DNA of 64,000 nucleotides, taken from NCBI RefSeq assembly GCF_900128925.1, contig NZ_FQUJ01000019.1, positions 1-64,000 of the forward strand, read 5' to 3'. Origin of the DNA: Modicisalibacter ilicicola DSM 19980. GTDB lineage: Bacteria; Pseudomonadota; Gammaproteobacteria; Pseudomonadales; Halomonadaceae. Under the pieces are notes generated by a model. It saw only the letters and a list, made by a program, of their open reading frames with translations, was not told the origin of the DNA and did no database searches. Positions 62,260 through 64,000 of the stretch are shown one piece after another. How positions within the stretch are numbered: the first letter of the stretch is position 1; each line of letters starts with the position of its first letter. The translations under genes were made by a program, and so were the position numbers.

Positions 62260-62736
62260 TCAATCCGCTTCGCGCATCTGCTTCTGCAGATAATTCTCGA
62301 TACCCACCTTGTCGATCAGCCCCAGTTCGGTCTCGAGCTGGTCGATGTGATCTTCCTCGTCGTCGAGGATATGTCGGAACAGATCGCGACTGACGTAATC
62401 GTGCACCTTCTCGCAATAGGTGATGGCCTTGATCAGGTCATCGCGGCCCTTGTGCTCCGCGGCCAGGTCGCTTTCCAGCATTTCGCGGGTGTGCTCGCCG
62501 ATGTGCAGCTTGCCCAGGTCCTGCAGGTTGGGCAGCCCTTCGAGGAACAGGATGCGCTCGATCAGCTTGTCGGCGTGGTTCATCTCCTCGATGGATTCGT
62601 CGTACTCCCACTTTGCCAGGGCCTGGAGACCCCAGTCCTTGTACATCTTGGCATGCAGGAAATACTGATTGATCGCGACCAGCTCGTTCCCGAGCACGGT
62701 GTTGAGATGTTCGATGACCTTGGCGTCGCCTTTCAT
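62260..62736 (-). CDS. bfr: Bacterioferritin
   Basis: A 158-residue iron-storage subunit. Ferroxidase ligands are visible in [14 protein letters not shown] (Glu18), [18 protein letters not shown] (Glu51, heme-ligand Met52, His54) and [31 protein letters not shown] (Glu94, Glu127, His130). GAGGAGA lies before the ATG. The MITE-like element touches its stop region, so the 3' end of its mRNA is probably altered. Paired with bfd on the same strand. Confidence 0.95.
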   Translation of the reverse strand: MKGDAKVIEHLNTVLGNELVAINQYFLHAKMYKDWGLQALAKWEYDESIEEMNHADKLIERILFLEGLPNLQDLGKLHIGEHTREMLESDLAAEHKGRDDLIKAITYCEKVHDYVSRDLFRHILDDEEDHIDQLETELGLIDKVGIENYLQKQMREAD

Positions 62737-62907
62737 GGGGATCTCCTCTTCGCGGTTTTTATGAGCACGGAGACAAGACCGCGCCTTATTGACGCAGAAG
62801 TATGGCTCAGAACGCCAAAAAAGTCCAACGACACCAGAAGGTTATAGAGATTTCATCGCATTCGAGAAGCGTTGGCGAATGCCAGTAAAAATTGATGTAT
62901 GCGCACC

Positions 62908-63111
62908 TCAGACGGCGTAAGCCAACTGCGCCTCATCAAACATCTCGCGTGCCAGGGCATCCTGGGTGACCGATTTGCCCATGCAAGCGCATTTGCCGCA
63001 TTGGGTACCGCAGCCGGTCTGTTCCCGCACCTCGCGCCAGCTCCGCGCCCCCTCGGCGACCACGCGTTGGATGGTCTGGTCGGAAACCCGCTTGCATAGA
63101 CATACGTACAT
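62908..63111 (-). CDS. bfd: Bacterioferritin-associated ferredoxin
   Basis: A 67-residue [2Fe-2S] protein that reduces bacterioferritin to release iron. The Cys ligands are Cys4 and Cys6 in MYVCLCKRV and Cys38 and Cys41 in the QCGKC part; the fold is that of the BFD domain. A Fur-like box lies just upstream. The gap to bfr is 171 bases. Confidence 0.93.
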   Translation of the reverse strand: MYVCLCKRVSDQTIQRVVAEGARSWREVREQTGCGTQCGKCACMGKSVTQDALAREMFDEAQLAYAV

Positions 63112-63137
63112 TTTTTGGCCTCACTATCGTCCCGATA

Positions 63138-63158
63138 GCAAATGTAAATGATTCGCAT
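63138..63158. promoter_or_regulatory. Fur-like box upstream of bfd
   Basis: GCAAATGTAAATGATTCGCAT has the A/T-rich inverted hexamer pattern of Fur boxes (AATGATT-like core; reverse reads ATGCGAATCATTTACATTTGC). It lies 27-47 bases before the bfd start, so iron would repress bfd. Site match seen by eye only. Confidence 0.5.
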
Positions 63159-63426
63159 AGGGGATTGCAAGTGCAAGACGGCCCTTTTCAGCGTTCCCTT
63201 GGCTGAAGCGCAGGAACCAATACCGAAGCGGCACGAGGCTCATGCGGCTTGAAAGCCGGAACATGGTCCTTTTCACCGAGTCGAGAAGAGCGAGACGGCT
63301 TTTTTAATCACATTAAATTTCATAAAAAAACGTTATTGTTACTTTTTGCAAACAAACCCATCATGATGATCCAAGAGCGCCAAGGACGCTCGTGACACGT
63401 CAATCACACAAGGGAAGGGCCTCGCC
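63159..63426. other. Intergenic, AT-rich region before the oxygenase gene
   Basis: No gene is visible. From about 63300 to 63360 it is very A/T-rich (ATTAAATTTCATAAAAAAACG), likely holding the promoter of the oxygenase. AAGGG lies 11 bases before the start at 63427. Confidence 0.4.
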
Positions 63427-64000
63427 ATGCACTATCTGGACTTCGATGCACTCAAGAAGCTGGATGCCAAGGCGTTTCAGACCCAGCACCCCTACCCCTG
63501 GATCAATCCCTACGGCCTGTTGACCGACGAGGGCTTCCAGGCATTGCGCACCACCCTGCCCGAGGTGGAACACTTCGAACGAAGCTTCGGCGAATGGCGT
63601 CACCATGGCCAGCGCCCTCACGACCGCCTGTTCCTCGACTACACGCCGGGAATGCCCTTGTCATCCCACTGGCAGGCCTTCCTGGACGAGCTGCAAGGGT
63701 TTCGATACCGACGCTTCATGGCTCGCATGCTGGGCACCAGTATGTTTCGCATGGGTTTCCACTGGCATTACACGCCGGCGAGTTGCTCGGTCTCTCCGCA
63801 CTGTGACGACGAGCGCAAGCTCGGCTCGCAAATCTTCTATTTCAACAGTGAAGAAGACTGGCGCCCCGAATGGGGAGGACAAACCGTCGTGCTGGACGAT
63901 GCCGGGCGCTTCGCGGCCAACAGCGCTCCCGAGTTCGCGGATTTCGACAGCGCGATCGAGTCCCGGGCCATGGGCAATCACAGCTTCATCTTCTCGCGGC
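63427..64000 (+). CDS. 2-oxoglutarate/Fe(II)-dependent oxygenase, prolyl-4-hydroxylase-like (cut by window end)
   Basis: The first 191 codons of a longer protein, open at the window edge. It starts MHYLDFDALKKLDAKAFQTQHPYPW, has a YTPASCSVSPHCDDERKLGSQIFYFN region where His-x-Asp (HCD) is the first part of the iron facial triad, and EEDWRPEWGGQTVVLDDAGRF as expected for the following strands; the distal His (GNHSFIFSR) is just visible at the end. The substrate is unknown. Not linked to bfd (opposite strand). Confidence 0.82.
   Translation, partial: MHYLDFDALKKLDAKAFQTQHPYPWINPYGLLTDEGFQALRTTLPEVEHFERSFGEWRHHGQRPHDRLFLDYTPGMPLSSHWQAFLDELQGFRYRRFMARMLGTSMFRMGFHWHYTPASCSVSPHCDDERKLGSQIFYFNSEEDWRPEWGGQTVVLDDAGRFAANSAPEFADFDSAIESRAMGNHSFIFSR

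Overview
The window reads as a chromosomal stretch of a Halomonas-like gammaproteobacterium (Halomonadaceae). The support is high GC with strong G/C third positions, the two-subunit arginine succinyltransferase (aruF/aruG), TRAP and ectosymbiont-free 'aquatic' type catabolic genes, and typical gamma housekeeping genes (aceK, purEK, bfr/bfd, tcdA, tapT). The species cannot be fixed from sequence alone.

Layout. 1-0.33 kb: tail of an IS30-family transposase. 0.65-8.5 kb: porin, FMN reductase, DUF808 membrane protein, ribonuclease Z, DUF1264 lipoprotein, CopD-like membrane protein, DUF3581 protein, isochorismatase-like hydrolase and a DUF3541-like lipoprotein. 8.6-19.2 kb: a four-carbon acid sugar (tetronate) locus. 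On the minus strand it holds ltnD, otnK, otnC, denD, a TRAP transporter (dctP, dctQ, dctM), an aldehyde dehydrogenase and a beta-hydroxyacid dehydrogenase, with a divergent LacI-type regulator and a palindromic operator between them. A ~215 bp MITE-like element sits between dctP and dctQ. 19.3-23.9 kb: a three-subunit flavin/iron-sulfur amine dehydrogenase of the opine oxidase/HcnABC type, an orphan solute-binding protein and a LysR regulator. 24.0-24.7 kb: a PIN-domain toxin-antitoxin pair.

25.5-32.8 kb: the most striking locus, a tightly overlapping operon wecB-nfrB-nfrA-DUF4434. It matches the parts of the phage N4 receptor (NGR) exopolysaccharide pathway known from E. coli, but with its own UDP-GlcNAc 2-epimerase and with a c-di-GMP-binding MshEN-type tail on NfrB. 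33.0-39.8 kb: a small secreted protein, a YnfA-type membrane protein and the arginine succinyltransferase (AST) operon aruC-aruF-aruG-astD-astB. Upstream of aruC, shared with a divergent SDR gene, is a 31-bp tandem array of dyad-symmetric sites.

41.0-46.8 kb: a sulfide/persulfide oxidation island with alphaproteobacterial-looking genes: a small protein, a Crp/Fnr regulator, DUF2892 and DUF6132-like small membrane proteins, an ETHE1/Blh-type persulfide dioxygenase, a DUF442-sulfide:quinone reductase fusion, a SulP transporter and a broken second dioxygenase at its right end. A periplasmic rhodanese and a remnant of an SDR gene follow.

47.6-64 kb: a C69-type peptidase whose expected N-terminal Cys is Ser, a methyltransferase, a sensory cluster (response regulator, periplasmic SUOX-like protein, hybrid histidine kinase, REC-EAL phosphodiesterase), then tapT, cobB, aceK, truC, tcdA, DUF1653, purE, purK, a second MITE-like inverted repeat, bfr, bfd, and the start of a 2-oxoglutarate/Fe(II) oxygenase cut by the window end. 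The EAL phosphodiesterase in the same window as the c-di-GMP-dependent NfrB is suggestive but not proof of a link.
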